Source: CAZTQN01 sp964615765 (GTDB lineage Bacteria; Planctomycetota; Phycisphaerae; Phycisphaerales; UBA1924). Taken from it: a stretch of DNA of 64,000 nucleotides. Below are positions 56,254-64,000 of the stretch, in pieces. The DNA lies in the NCBI GenBank assembly GCA_964615765.1, contig CAZTQN010000020.1, forward strand, positions 6,709 through 70,708. The letters run 5' to 3'. A program made the translations under genes and the position numbers. The first letter of the stretch is position 1, and each line of letters begins with the position of its first letter. The notes under the pieces are model-generated. The model was not told the origin of the DNA, did not search any database, and worked only from the letters and a program-made list of their open reading frames with translations.

Positions 56254-56872
56254 TGCTGTCAACAAAGCGACATTGCCGCCACGTCTGGCTCCGGTGTTCC
56301 GCCTGCTGAGAAGCGGACGGCACCTGAGCCGAGAGGATGGTGCTGATTTCTTGGACCTCGACCGAAACGCCGAGCAGTATTCACACCTGCTCTCGGGACT
56401 CGGGTACGAGCTTCGCCACCATGCCCAAGGCTTCTACTACCTCGAGGGCTCCGGCGCGGTACGGGCAGAGCGGATGAGGGCGGCGCTGGTCTTCCTTCTC
56501 ATCGTCTTCCAGGATCTCGACGAGAAGAAGTTCCAGAGTGACGAGCGAGCGTGGGAGCGGACGCTCCTCAGGCGAACGTTCCGCATCGCGGAGCTTCCGC
56601 ACTTCCACACGGCTCAGCGCCGGGCCATGATGTCTGCTGTTGACATCGATGAGGCCGGGCTGAGCCGCGTCCTCCAATTCCTTGAGCGGCTGGGCGTCGT
56701 TCAAATGCTGCCCGAAGGCCAGTTCGGCTTCCTGGCACCGGTGCATCGCTTCATCGATCTGTGCGTTCGGTGCGCCGAGGACGGCAACTGGGCGGAGAAA
56801 TCTGGCGGCGACGAGCGCGTCCCACCCGCGCGGGATCAGTCGTTCGATGACGACGAGGAGGCGGTGCAATGA
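56246..56872 (+). CDS. jetB: JetB/MksE-like KITE subunit
   Basis: A 208-residue protein. LAPVFRLLRSGRHLSREDGA, SHLLSGLGYELRHHAQGFYY and MRAALVFLLIVFQDLDEKKF fit the DUF4194/MksE pattern of small winged-helix (KITE) subunits, followed by a second winged helix (LSRVLQFLERLGVVQMLPEG). The GTG at 56246 has GGAGG ten bases upstream and lies within the end of the previous gene. Its stop overlaps the ATPase start (ATGA). It is expected to bind the kleisin and DNA. Confidence 0.68.
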   Translation: MSDAVNKATLPPRLAPVFRLLRSGRHLSREDGADFLDLDRNAEQYSHLLSGLGYELRHHAQGFYYLEGSGAVRAERMRAALVFLLIVFQDLDEKKFQSDERAWERTLLRRTFRIAELPHFHTAQRRAMMSAVDIDEAGLSRVLQFLERLGVVQMLPEGQFGFLAPVHRFIDLCVRCAEDGNWAEKSGGDERVPPARDQSFDDDEEAVQ

Positions 56873-59706
56873 CCGACTTCGGCGTCAGGCGGCTGGTGGC
56901 GATCAACAGCGGCGGCTATCGCTTCGCCGACATTGACCTGGCGGGGCCCATCCATCTCGTTGCTCCCAACAACCGGGGCAAGTCGACGCTGGTCAACGCC
57001 CTCCAGTTTCTCTATGTCGACGAGCTGCGTGCGATGCGGTTTCCCCGGTCGGTCGACGAGACGCGGGAGCACTACTTCGGCAAGTCACCCTCGTACTTGC
57101 TGTTCGAGTGCCACACCGCCGCGGGCCCGCAGTCGCTCCTGGTCGTCGGCCGGGGCCGTGTCGCGGGCTCGGCATTCGCGAGATTCGTCTTCGCGGGCGG
57201 GTATCAAGCCGATGACTTCAAGGACCCCCAGGGGCGCTTGGTGGAATTCGACGTGCTCAAAACACGTCTGGCCAACCGCTCGCTCCAGGAGGTCAAGCCA
57301 TCCGAGCTTTGGGAGACGCTCTGCAATCCGACGCGCCGTGGTCGGCCAGAGGAGAACGGCCATCGGGTGCCGCACATGGGGTTGCTGCCGATCCGCACAC
57401 GTGAGGACTATCGCTCATTCCGAGAGGCGTATGTGCGGCTCCTGTCACTAAGTGACATGAGCGCCGTGGAGCTACGCCAGCTGCTGATCGCCTGCCACGC
57501 AGCTGAGGTCGGCGACATCAAGCTCGACGTCGCCGCCGACTACCGCGACGAGTTCGAGAGGGCTGAGCGCACTGAAAGTCGGCTTGCCTTTCTGGACGCA
57601 GCCGGGCACCTGATCGACGATGGTGAGCGGGGTCGTCGTCGAGTCGAGACCAGTCATACCCGATTCCATTCGAGTGCGCCGGCGGTGTTCGCCGACTTCT
57701 GTGCACTCACGGCCGCACTCCGCAGTGGCGAGTCCATTGCCGCTCGAGAAGAGAAGACGCTCGACTCTCGCCAGGTTGATCTCAACGAAGCCCGAAGCGA
57801 GGCGTCGCGGCGCGAGGGCCGACTTCTGGGTGATGTTGAACGGATGGAGGCGGAGCGGACCAGTCTCGACGCACTCCACGCCAAGTGGTCGGCTTGTACG
57901 CCGGCAATGGTCCAGACCATGCGGGACAACGCCGATGCTGGCCGAGATCGGATCGCCGCACAGAGGGAGCGGATCCGGCAGGCGGGCACGTTCGATCTCA
58001 ACGCGATGAAGCGCTCGGTCCAGTCGCTCCGCCATGACGCCGAGAGCCATGAACGTTCTCTGGCGAACTGGGAAAAGCAGCTTTCGGGATGGCTCGCGAG
58101 TCACGGGGTCAAGCCAGACACCATCGTCCAAGCGTTCAGCGTGCTCAATCCCGCACTGCTGCGGCTCATCGTCGGAACCGATGTCTTCATCAACGATCCC
58201 GCGGCTCTGGTCGATCGGATCAACGCACTTGCCGATCGGATTGAGGACGGTCAATATCAAGACGAGCTGGCCCGCGTCGCGGTGTCCTCGGTCAAGGGGC
58301 CTGACAAAGGAGACTTGAAGGATCCGGCCTCCGCCAAAGAGTCGCTGCGGATCGTCAAAGACCGCCTTCAGGAAGAAATCAAGAGGCTGGCTGTCGCCGA
58401 GGACTCCGGCCGCGCGCGAGCGGAGCTTACCGAGATGGAGCGGGAGCACAGCAACCTCGTGGCGCGGCTGGAAGAGCACGCTCAGTATCTGGTCCGTTGG
58501 CAAGCCCGTCCCAATCGTGATCGAGAACTAGCGACAGCGAGGGAGGAACTCTCGCGGGTGCGATTGGACTTGAGTGGCGTGAAGGCTAAAGAAGAGCAGT
58601 TGGCTACTGATCGCCGCCGTCTTGCCGACGACATGCGGACCTGGCGGGCCGCGATCTCGGAGATCCAGGCTGCGGGCCAGCGATTCCAAGCCGCGTGCGA
58701 CTCGGCCCAGCTGACGGTGCCGGTGGACACAGGCGATCCGGACCAGCAGGTGGAGATCGCGGGCCAAGACGTAACTGGCCGGGTTGCGAGCTGTGTTGCA
58801 GGCCTCGATGCGCTTGCCGGCGCTGCGCGCGAACACCGATCCGCGCGAGAAGAAGTCAGGGCGCTCCAGCGTCAACTCACCAAGATGTCCCAGGAGCACG
58901 GCCAGCCCCAGTACTTCATCGGCGACGAGGACGCGGACTGGCTTGAGCTTGTGGAGGCACGGCGATCAACCGCCGAGCTTCATCAGGCAAACCAGCAGGC
59001 CTGGGATGCACTGTTCACAACCATCCGAGCGCGGCTCGACGCGCTGATGCGCGGCTACCGCGCCATCGGCAACGCCATCACCAAGCTCAATGCCGCCATG
59101 AAGCGGCATCGCGTGAGCAACCTGCGGGAGGTGCAGCTCGAAGTCGTCCGGCAGCACGAGGCGTGCGACCTGCTGGAAAGTCTCACCGGCCCCGACGGGC
59201 TATTCGCCGACCGCGAGGCCCTAGACCGCGCCCGGGACAGACTGCGGCGCTGGATCAAGGAGGGCAAAGTCATCAGGCTAGACGACCTATTCGCCGTGCG
59301 TATCCGCGTGCAGAGCGTGGATGGCAAGTGGAGCGAGGCGAAGTCACTGGACGACATCGGGAGCACCGGCACGGGCATGACCGCGAAGGCCATGATCTTC
59401 ATCCACCTGGTGCGTGCTGTCGTTGCCGACGAACGGTATCGCCTGCACTTCTACTTGGATGAGACGGGCCAACTCGACGACTCAAATCTCGCCGCGACCA
59501 CGGCCCTGGCTATGGAGCGCGGCGTGGTACCCATCACGGCGGAGCCTCGCGTCCGGGTCGAACCCCTTGCGCACCCGACTGTTACCGTGTACAGCCTCGG
59601 GCAGGAGCCCGACGGCCAGTTCTACATCGACAAGCGCCGGACGCTCCGGGCGGCGAAGCGTCAGTCAGAACAGGAGCCGACACCGGATGTCGCAGGTCCA
59701 GCGTAG
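56869..59706 (+). CDS. jetC: JetC/MksB-like SMC ATPase
   Basis: A 945-residue SMC-type ATPase. The N-terminal head holds the phosphate loop as APNNRGKST (residues 32-40), an unusual form with Ala where Gly is expected. Two long coiled-coil stretches (about 230-490 and 500-800) are rich in Glu/Arg heptads. The C-terminal head has the signature region GSTGTGMTAKAMIFI (from residue 831) and Walker B HFYLDETGQLD (Asp864, Glu865). It is shorter than canonical JetC (about 1100). Such ATPases load on or extrude DNA; in Wadjet they sense small circular plasmids. It overlaps both neighbours. Confidence 0.82.
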   Translation: MTDFGVRRLVAINSGGYRFADIDLAGPIHLVAPNNRGKSTLVNALQFLYVDELRAMRFPRSVDETREHYFGKSPSYLLFECHTAAGPQSLLVVGRGRVAGSAFARFVFAGGYQADDFKDPQGRLVEFDVLKTRLANRSLQEVKPSELWETLCNPTRRGRPEENGHRVPHMGLLPIRTREDYRSFREAYVRLLSLSDMSAVELRQLLIACHAAEVGDIKLDVAADYRDEFERAERTESRLAFLDAAGHLIDDGERGRRRVETSHTRFHSSAPAVFADFCALTAALRSGESIAAREEKTLDSRQVDLNEARSEASRREGRLLGDVERMEAERTSLDALHAKWSACTPAMVQTMRDNADAGRDRIAAQRERIRQAGTFDLNAMKRSVQSLRHDAESHERSLANWEKQLSGWLASHGVKPDTIVQAFSVLNPALLRLIVGTDVFINDPAALVDRINALADRIEDGQYQDELARVAVSSVKGPDKGDLKDPASAKESLRIVKDRLQEEIKRLAVAEDSGRARAELTEMEREHSNLVARLEEHAQYLVRWQARPNRDRELATAREELSRVRLDLSGVKAKEEQLATDRRRLADDMRTWRAAISEIQAAGQRFQAACDSAQLTVPVDTGDPDQQVEIAGQDVTGRVASCVAGLDALAGAAREHRSAREEVRALQRQLTKMSQEHGQPQYFIGDEDADWLELVEARRSTAELHQANQQAWDALFTTIRARLDALMRGYRAIGNAITKLNAAMKRHRVSNLREVQLEVVRQHEACDLLESLTGPDGLFADREALDRARDRLRRWIKEGKVIRLDDLFAVRIRVQSVDGKWSEAKSLDDIGSTGTGMTAKAMIFIHLVRAVVADERYRLHFYLDETGQLDDSNLAATTALAMERGVVPITAEPRVRVEPLAHPTVTVYSLGQEPDGQFYIDKRRTLRAAKRQSEQEPTPDVAGPA

Positions 59707-60541
59707 ATTTCTGCGAGCCCTACGCGACGGTCTGGACCGCGGGGTCCCGGCGTCCGCGGTTCCTGCCGCATGCGAGGGGATCGTTGCAGCACTGGAGACG
59801 TGCGGCGCGATAGAGCGCCGGCCAGCGGGCCGGGGCGAGCTCCTCCGGGTGCGTAGCGTTGAGGCATTCGGCCTCTTCGTATCCGAGCGTTTCCCGCTTG
59901 GTCTCGAAGATCCCGGAGACACTCCTTCGGACCGCGTGTCGGGTGTTCGGCTCTTCGGCGACGCGAAGGCCGCCCTTCGCGGTCGCTGTGAGGGTGTGTT
60001 TGTCCGATCAACAAAGTCCGGCACCCGCCTCGAGTCAGAAGCCGGTCAACTCCTGCCCGTTGCGGAATGGACGTCCATCGGAGGCGTCGCAGCATTGACT
60101 CTTGAGGAATCGAGACATTGGCGATTCTCCGGTACGGTCGCAATCGTTGAGAACGCCGAACCCTTCTGGCAGTTTGAACGAGAACTGCCGGAAGCCGACC
60201 TGGCGGTGTACGCGGCCGGGCGGCTCTCTGAACGGGTCGTCGGCTGGCTTGCCTCAGAGGGGATGCGCGGGTGCCGCTTGGTGCATTGGGGTGACTATGA
60301 CCCAGTCGGCTGCATGGAGTTCATCCGACTCAGGGAACGTTGTGGTGACCGCGTGACGACGCATCTCCCGAGACGGGTAGAGGATTTATTGCCGAAGTTC
60401 GGCAAGGCAGCGCTCTTGACCGACCAGATCGACATACTGACGGCGCTCCGCCGACTTGCCGCGCCGCCGGAGGTCGCGGCGCTTCTTGACATGTTCGACC
60501 GCCATCGCAGAGGGCTCGAACAAGAGGCTCTCCTCATGTGA
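59687..60541 (+). CDS. jetD: JetD-like TOPRIM nuclease subunit
   Basis: A 284-residue protein. TOPRIM/DUF2220 signatures are visible: the Glu strand AIVENAEPFWQF, the metal-binding Asp pair in VHWGDYDPVG, and the closing helix (DMFDRHRRGLEQEALLM). In known Wadjet systems JetD cleaves plasmid DNA loaded by the SMC complex. At 284 residues it is shorter than the usual ~390, and the N-terminal arm domain seems reduced. The start lies 20 bases inside the end of jetC (ATG 59687), so the pair is translationally coupled. It converges on the ParB-like gene. Confidence 0.75.
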   Translation: MSQVQRRFLRALRDGLDRGVPASAVPAACEGIVAALETCGAIERRPAGRGELLRVRSVEAFGLFVSERFPLGLEDPGDTPSDRVSGVRLFGDAKAALRGRCEGVFVRSTKSGTRLESEAGQLLPVAEWTSIGGVAALTLEESRHWRFSGTVAIVENAEPFWQFERELPEADLAVYAAGRLSERVVGWLASEGMRGCRLVHWGDYDPVGCMEFIRLRERCGDRVTTHLPRRVEDLLPKFGKAALLTDQIDILTALRRLAAPPEVAALLDMFDRHRRGLEQEALLM

Positions 60542-60607
60542 CGACTTCGTGTTCGTGGCATGCAGTGCAATTGGCAGCACCGTCCGCCAGTGATCACCAC
60601 GTTCGCC

Positions 60608-61507
60608 TCACGATGCCGATTTCAGGTCTGGTGCGTCAGCGAGCTTTTGGAACTCCCCAAGGATGTCCGGATGCCGCTGGGACAGGTACTTGACGACCCC
60701 GGCGTGGTCGAGCAACTTGCGGAGGTAAGCCACGGCCAGCACCAGATTCAGGGTGTTCTTGCCGTGGGACTCCTCGATCATCAGGAAGTCCCGGCCGAGC
60801 AGTTCCATCTCCCGCTCCATCCGCGCGATGTCCTCGGGCTTCATGCCGGGCAGCACCTTGTTCTTGTCGGTGTCAATGAGGTCCTTTTCGGGCGTCGCGG
60901 CCAATAGGCACATCGCGTAGTCGGTCGAGAAGTTGTTCGCGGCCACCATCAACTCCGCCATCTCGATCTGCCGCATCGGCACCGCCCGCTTGAGCTCGCG
61001 GAGCCCTTTGGTGGTGACGTTCTTGTCCTTCAGCAGCACCACGGCCTCGGGACAGATTCCCGTGAGGAGGTCACGCTTGAGCCGAATCGACTTCACGTCG
61101 ACGCTCAGAGTGGCGGCGATCCGTTCCTCCGTCACGCCGTTATCGAGCGCCCGGAGGATCATGAAGTGCTCCTGGATCGGGGCCATGCGGTTCACCTTGT
61201 GGTTGTAGGTGAAGCCCTCGTCGTCCTTAGCAATGAGGCAGAACGCTTCGGTGCGTCCCAGTTCCTTGAGCACGTCGAGCCGGAAGTGACCGTCGAGAAG
61301 GGTGTATCGAGGGTTACGCCCGTCGGACGAGTCTTGCGGGAAAATGATGAGCGGCTCAATCACGCCGAGTTCGCGGATCGACGCGAATAGTCGCTGGTAC
61401 TGCTGCCCCTTTCGCATTTCAGGGCGCACGGTACGAACAGGGAGGATCTGCCCGATCGGCACCATTACGCCCTCAGGTTTGAACGCCATCTGGACCGCGT
61501 CGGCCAT
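60608..61507 (-). CDS. ParB/RepB-like partition protein (distal)
   Basis: A 299-residue DNA-binding protein. The ParB N-terminal domain is seen in YQRLFASIRELGVIEPLII and LLDGHFRLDVLKELG, and a helix-turn-helix in VTEERIAATLSVDVKSIRLK. The C-terminal part matches the RepB plasmid-partition domain (TLNLVLAVAYLRKLLDHAGV). ATG 61507 has GGGAG six bases upstream and lies one base after the previous gene's stop. It is third in a recombinase-ParB-ParB cassette known from other integrated elements. The nucleotide motif GHFR differs from canonical GERR. Confidence 0.85.
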   Translation of the reverse strand: MADAVQMAFKPEGVMVPIGQILPVRTVRPEMRKGQQYQRLFASIRELGVIEPLIIFPQDSSDGRNPRYTLLDGHFRLDVLKELGRTEAFCLIAKDDEGFTYNHKVNRMAPIQEHFMILRALDNGVTEERIAATLSVDVKSIRLKRDLLTGICPEAVVLLKDKNVTTKGLRELKRAVPMRQIEMAELMVAANNFSTDYAMCLLAATPEKDLIDTDKNKVLPGMKPEDIARMEREMELLGRDFLMIEESHGKNTLNLVLAVAYLRKLLDHAGVVKYLSQRHPDILGEFQKLADAPDLKSAS

Positions 61508-61508
61508 G

Positions 61509-62399
61509 TCAGGCTCCCTTTCGGCCGACATGGTCGGCAAGAAACTGCGGCAGGGTGGCCAGTTTGGCTGCCTGGAGAATGGCCATGAGTCCCGGGTCGG
61601 CGAACAACTGTTTCAGGGCGCTGGCGACAAACAGCAGGCGGGTCTCGCAGACCTTGGCTTTGTGGACCAGCAAGCGCTGCTTGGCGCTCTCCCGCTTGTA
61701 CGCCTGCATCAGCGAGTCGCTGGTGACCTCCGCCTTCAGATTCTTGCGGCCGGCGTACCGCATGGACTTTCCGACGGCACGCCGCACCTCGATTAACCGC
61801 CGCGCTTTCAGCAGCTGCTTGCCCCGCAGGCTCTTGGACTCGTACGCCTCCGTCAGCGCCCGCTGAACCTCCTGATCGTCTGACGTGGCAATGGTCACGG
61901 CAATGCTGATGGGGATCTGCCCCCACTCCACGGCCTCGAGCAGTCGGGTTTCGCCTTGTTTGAGCAGGCGAACGATCCCCTTGACGTAGGACGCGTGAAG
62001 GTCGGTCTTCTGGGCGATCTCTGTGTAGGTGTACCCGCGCTCCTTGAGTTTGCCGACCTCCCGGAGCATCTCGACACAGGTCTGCCGGCGGCGGGCCAGG
62101 TTCTCCGCGAGGCTCATCAGCAACAGATCCTCGCGCGAGGCGTCGATGATGAGCGCCGGCACCGTGGTGTCCCCGAGTTGGCGGCAAGCCTCGAGCCTGC
62201 CCTGTCCACACACCAGTTCGTAGAGCGGCTTTCCGTCCTTGGTCCCTCGCTGCACCACAGTGATGGGCTTCTTGAGCCCGATGTTGGAGATGTTCGAGAC
62301 GATCTGCTTGAACTTCACCTTCCCGCGCTCGCGGGGGTTCATCACCGTGATCTGGTCAATGGGGACGCGGACGACGTTGGTATCGCGATGGTCGATCAC
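61509..62399 (-). CDS. ParB/RepB-like partition protein (proximal)
   Basis: A 296-residue paralogue-like protein. The ParB domain shows MNPRERGKVKFKQIVSNIS, LVCGQGRLEACRQLG (CTP-site-like) and SLAENLARRRQTC, then the helix-turn-helix YTEIAQKTDLHASYVKGIVR. The RepB C-terminal pattern appears in LLFVASALKQLFADPGLMAI. Its start overlaps the recombinase stop (ATGA), so the three genes form one unit. The pair may tether or segregate the element, or guide the recombinase; no ParA is nearby. Confidence 0.88.
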   Translation of the reverse strand: MIDHRDTNVVRVPIDQITVMNPRERGKVKFKQIVSNISNIGLKKPITVVQRGTKDGKPLYELVCGQGRLEACRQLGDTTVPALIIDASREDLLLMSLAENLARRRQTCVEMLREVGKLKERGYTYTEIAQKTDLHASYVKGIVRLLKQGETRLLEAVEWGQIPISIAVTIATSDDQEVQRALTEAYESKSLRGKQLLKARRLIEVRRAVGKSMRYAGRKNLKAEVTSDSLMQAYKRESAKQRLLVHKAKVCETRLLFVASALKQLFADPGLMAILQAAKLATLPQFLADHVGRKGA

Positions 62400-63985
62400 G
62401 CGGCCACCTCGATCTGGATGACCTTTGCCATGCCGAAGAAGAACTCCAGTGACTCAAACCGGAATGTGTCGATCGATGCCCCGTTGAACTCCGACAGCCG
62501 GAACTCGGGGAGCTCCATGTCGATGCTCGGCAACAGGTAGTAGTCAGCAGGCTGCTCGTTGGAAGGGTCCATCCTGACCACGATGTGGATGTCGGCGACC
62601 CGCTCCTCGGGCATGCGGAATCGCCACCGGGGCGATCCCGCTGCTGTTGAGCGGTATCGTGCCAAGGAGAGCGACGCGCTGTAGAGCCCATTGATCGTCA
62701 AGACGTCCGACGCGTCGTTCCGTTCGACGGTCGCGCCCATCGTCTGGAGGTCCTGGATGAGGTCCCCCAGGAGCTGTGGATGTACCTGCCGCAGCTGACG
62801 GTTGACCTCCAGATACTCGAAGTTGCGCTCCGGCGCGTACCCCGCCAGTCGGTACGCATTCACCAGGCTCCCGAAGCGCGTGCGGTAGGCCGAGCTGGAC
62901 GGCATGCCGTCTGTCTCGTCGATGAGTGCGCCGGTGAGCTCGGGGTGAACAGCCAGAAGGGTGCGCAGGCGGCCCAGCATGTCGTCGTCGCTGAAATGCC
63001 GATGCCGTTCTTGGATGATTCCCCGCGCCATGAAGAAGGACTCGGGCTCGACGAGGCCGTCGAACGCGCCATCGCCGCGGACCCAGATGTCCGGCGGATT
63101 GATGACCCGTTTCTTCTTGAGCTTGAACGAGACCCGGTTGTAGACGTTGTTGCCGATGTACTTCTCGTTGGACAGGATCTGGTGCACCATGCTCCGCGTC
63201 CACGGCCGCTCGCACGCCGACGGGATACCAGCCGCGTTCAGGCCGTCAGCGATGGTTCGTTCGCTCCTGCCCTGCTTAACGAACTGGTCATAGATTGATC
63301 GCACGATCGCGACCTCTTCTTCGGGGCCCGGCACGAGAATGACACGGTCGGTCTGCAGGCTCTTCTGTTCACCGCGCTTGATGACGCCTTTGGGTGCGCC
63401 GGTCACATCGATCAGCATCCTGCGAAGGCCATAGCCTGCGGGCCCACCCTGGCGATAGCCGAGTTGGATGAGTCGGCACTGGCCCTTGAAGACCTTGTTG
63501 GACAGTTCGCGGCTGTACTCGCCTGCCATCGCACGCTTCACGCTCTTGATGATGGTGGAGACAGGACTGCCGTCGTTGGCGAACTGCTCCATGCAGTACT
63601 CGACCTGAATGCCGGCTCGCTTGCAGACGTACTCGTAGTAGGCGCTCTCGTCGGCATCTTGGAACCGTCCCCACCGGCTCACGTCGTACACCAGGATCGC
63701 CTTGAACGGGGCCGTGCCGCTCTCGACGTCGGCCAGCATCTGCCGCAGCGACGCTCGGCCTTCCATGCTCAGCCCACTCTTGCCGTCATCGGCATAGGTC
63801 CTGACCACGTCGTACCCACGGACTTTCGCGAACTCGGCGATCGCGTCGCGCTGATTCTCGGTGGAGTCCCAAGCATTACGGTTGAGGATCGGCGGCAGGC
63901 TGTCGTCGGTCCACAGCCGCATCTCCCAGTGCGGGTTCATCTCGGCGAGGCTGCGGGCTCGCTGAGCCCGAAGGTCTGCTGCCAC
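62396..63985 (-). CDS. Serine recombinase with N-terminal active-site segment missing
   Basis: The open frame is 529 codons from GTG 63985. From codon 41 onwards it is a large serine recombinase: STENQRDAIAEFAKVRGYDV, DDGKSGLSMEGRASLRQML, AILVYDVSRWGRFQDADES, GEYSRELSNKVFKGQCRLIQ, YGLRR, NEKYIGNNVYNRVSFKLKKK. Its relatives start with a segment like 'YVRMSTEHQQY' just before STENQ, which carries the catalytic Ser. Here that segment is absent and replaced by a glycosyltransferase-like stretch, so the protein is probably inactive. It heads the recombinase-ParB-ParB unit. Confidence 0.85.
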   Translation of the reverse strand: MAADLRAQRARSLAEMNPHWEMRLWTDDSLPPILNRNAWDSTENQRDAIAEFAKVRGYDVVRTYADDGKSGLSMEGRASLRQMLADVESGTAPFKAILVYDVSRWGRFQDADESAYYEYVCKRAGIQVEYCMEQFANDGSPVSTIIKSVKRAMAGEYSRELSNKVFKGQCRLIQLGYRQGGPAGYGLRRMLIDVTGAPKGVIKRGEQKSLQTDRVILVPGPEEEVAIVRSIYDQFVKQGRSERTIADGLNAAGIPSACERPWTRSMVHQILSNEKYIGNNVYNRVSFKLKKKRVINPPDIWVRGDGAFDGLVEPESFFMARGIIQERHRHFSDDDMLGRLRTLLAVHPELTGALIDETDGMPSSSAYRTRFGSLVNAYRLAGYAPERNFEYLEVNRQLRQVHPQLLGDLIQDLQTMGATVERNDASDVLTINGLYSASLSLARYRSTAAGSPRWRFRMPEERVADIHIVVRMDPSNEQPADYYLLPSIDMELPEFRLSEFNGASIDTFRFESLEFFFGMAKVIQIEVAA

Positions 63986-64000
63986 TGGTCGTAGTTCATG
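63866..64000 (-). pseudogene. Glycosyltransferase fragment fused in frame to the recombinase
   Basis: Read on the minus strand, about 44 codons encode LAEMNPHWEMRLWTDDSLPP followed by ILNRNAWD. The pattern NPxWExRLWTDDxLPPxxNRxxxD is that of bacterial DXD-type glycosyltransferases. The sequence stops exactly where the recombinase motif STENQ begins and is open up to the window edge. The upstream rest of the gene lies outside the window. Family assignment is from pattern recall. Confidence 0.55.

Larger units (their letters stand above)
49390..63868. mobile_element. Putative integrated accessory island
   Basis: The stretch carries a SF1 helicase, a sigma-like factor, HEPN-like and HNH proteins, a Wadjet-like operon, and a recombinase with two ParB/RepB-like genes. 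Codon choice is visibly less C-biased than in the preceding 49 kb. The right edge is placed at the point where the recombinase frame changes into a glycosyltransferase-like sequence (about 63866). The left edge is only a guess from the change in composition near 49.2-49.4 kb; no flanking direct repeat was found. Confidence 0.5.

Overview
The window reads as a GC-rich chromosomal segment of a Planctomycetota bacterium, most likely the Phycisphaerales lineage. Pointers are a giant secreted protein ending in a 'GC-type' dockerin-like tail, three proteins with a short PEP-CTERM-like tail (LLGLGGLLASRR type), three serine/threonine kinases fused to TPR arrays with two paired small sigma factors, and LPS-precursor synthesis (KdsB). 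This assignment is inference from gene content; no rRNA is present. Codon bias in the first ~49 kb is extreme for C/G third positions, so nearly every real gene has long antisense shadows.

Layout, 1-24 kb: housekeeping and envelope genes. These are a membrane-anchored DUF2726-like protein (cut by the edge) behind peptide deformylase, a TPR protein, kdsB, the 1713-residue dockerin protein, an HD (p)ppGpp-hydrolase-like protein, a four-gene minus-strand operon ending in a Ycf46-like AAA ATPase, one tRNA with a CAT anticodon, tatA, folD, ligA, a CYTH protein, and a first kinase-TPR gene with small TPR, Ig-like and thioredoxin-like lipoprotein genes. 23-43 kb: an RND efflux pair plus MarR regulator, then two paralogous sigma factor + kinase-TPR modules (28.4-32.4 and 39.0-42.9 kb). 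These flank an ArsR-controlled redox cluster (alcohol dehydrogenase-like, peroxiredoxin, TlpA-like lipoprotein) with a clear promoter/operator. Both kinase genes are followed, in the same frame after the stop codon, by a relic of a kinase C-terminal tail.

43-49 kb: three exported proteins with the same C-terminal sorting-like tail, each with a strong hairpin terminator. One is built of six exact-length 43-residue tandem repeats.

49.4-63.9 kb: an accessory island with a more relaxed codon bias. On the minus strand it starts with a small putative winged-helix protein and a UPF1-like SF1 helicase. A plus-strand set follows: sigma-like factor, HEPN-like protein and HNH nuclease. Next comes a tightly overlapped four-gene operon that looks like a divergent Wadjet/MksBEFG (JetABCD) SMC system: kleisin-like, MksE/JetB-like, SMC ATPase, and TOPRIM nuclease. 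The island ends with a minus-strand cassette of a serine recombinase and two ParB/RepB-like proteins. The recombinase has lost the N-terminal segment that should hold the catalytic serine. In its place is an in-frame piece of what looks like a glycosyltransferase gene, so the right junction of the island lies inside this open frame. The Wadjet-like operon and this chimeric junction are the most notable items.
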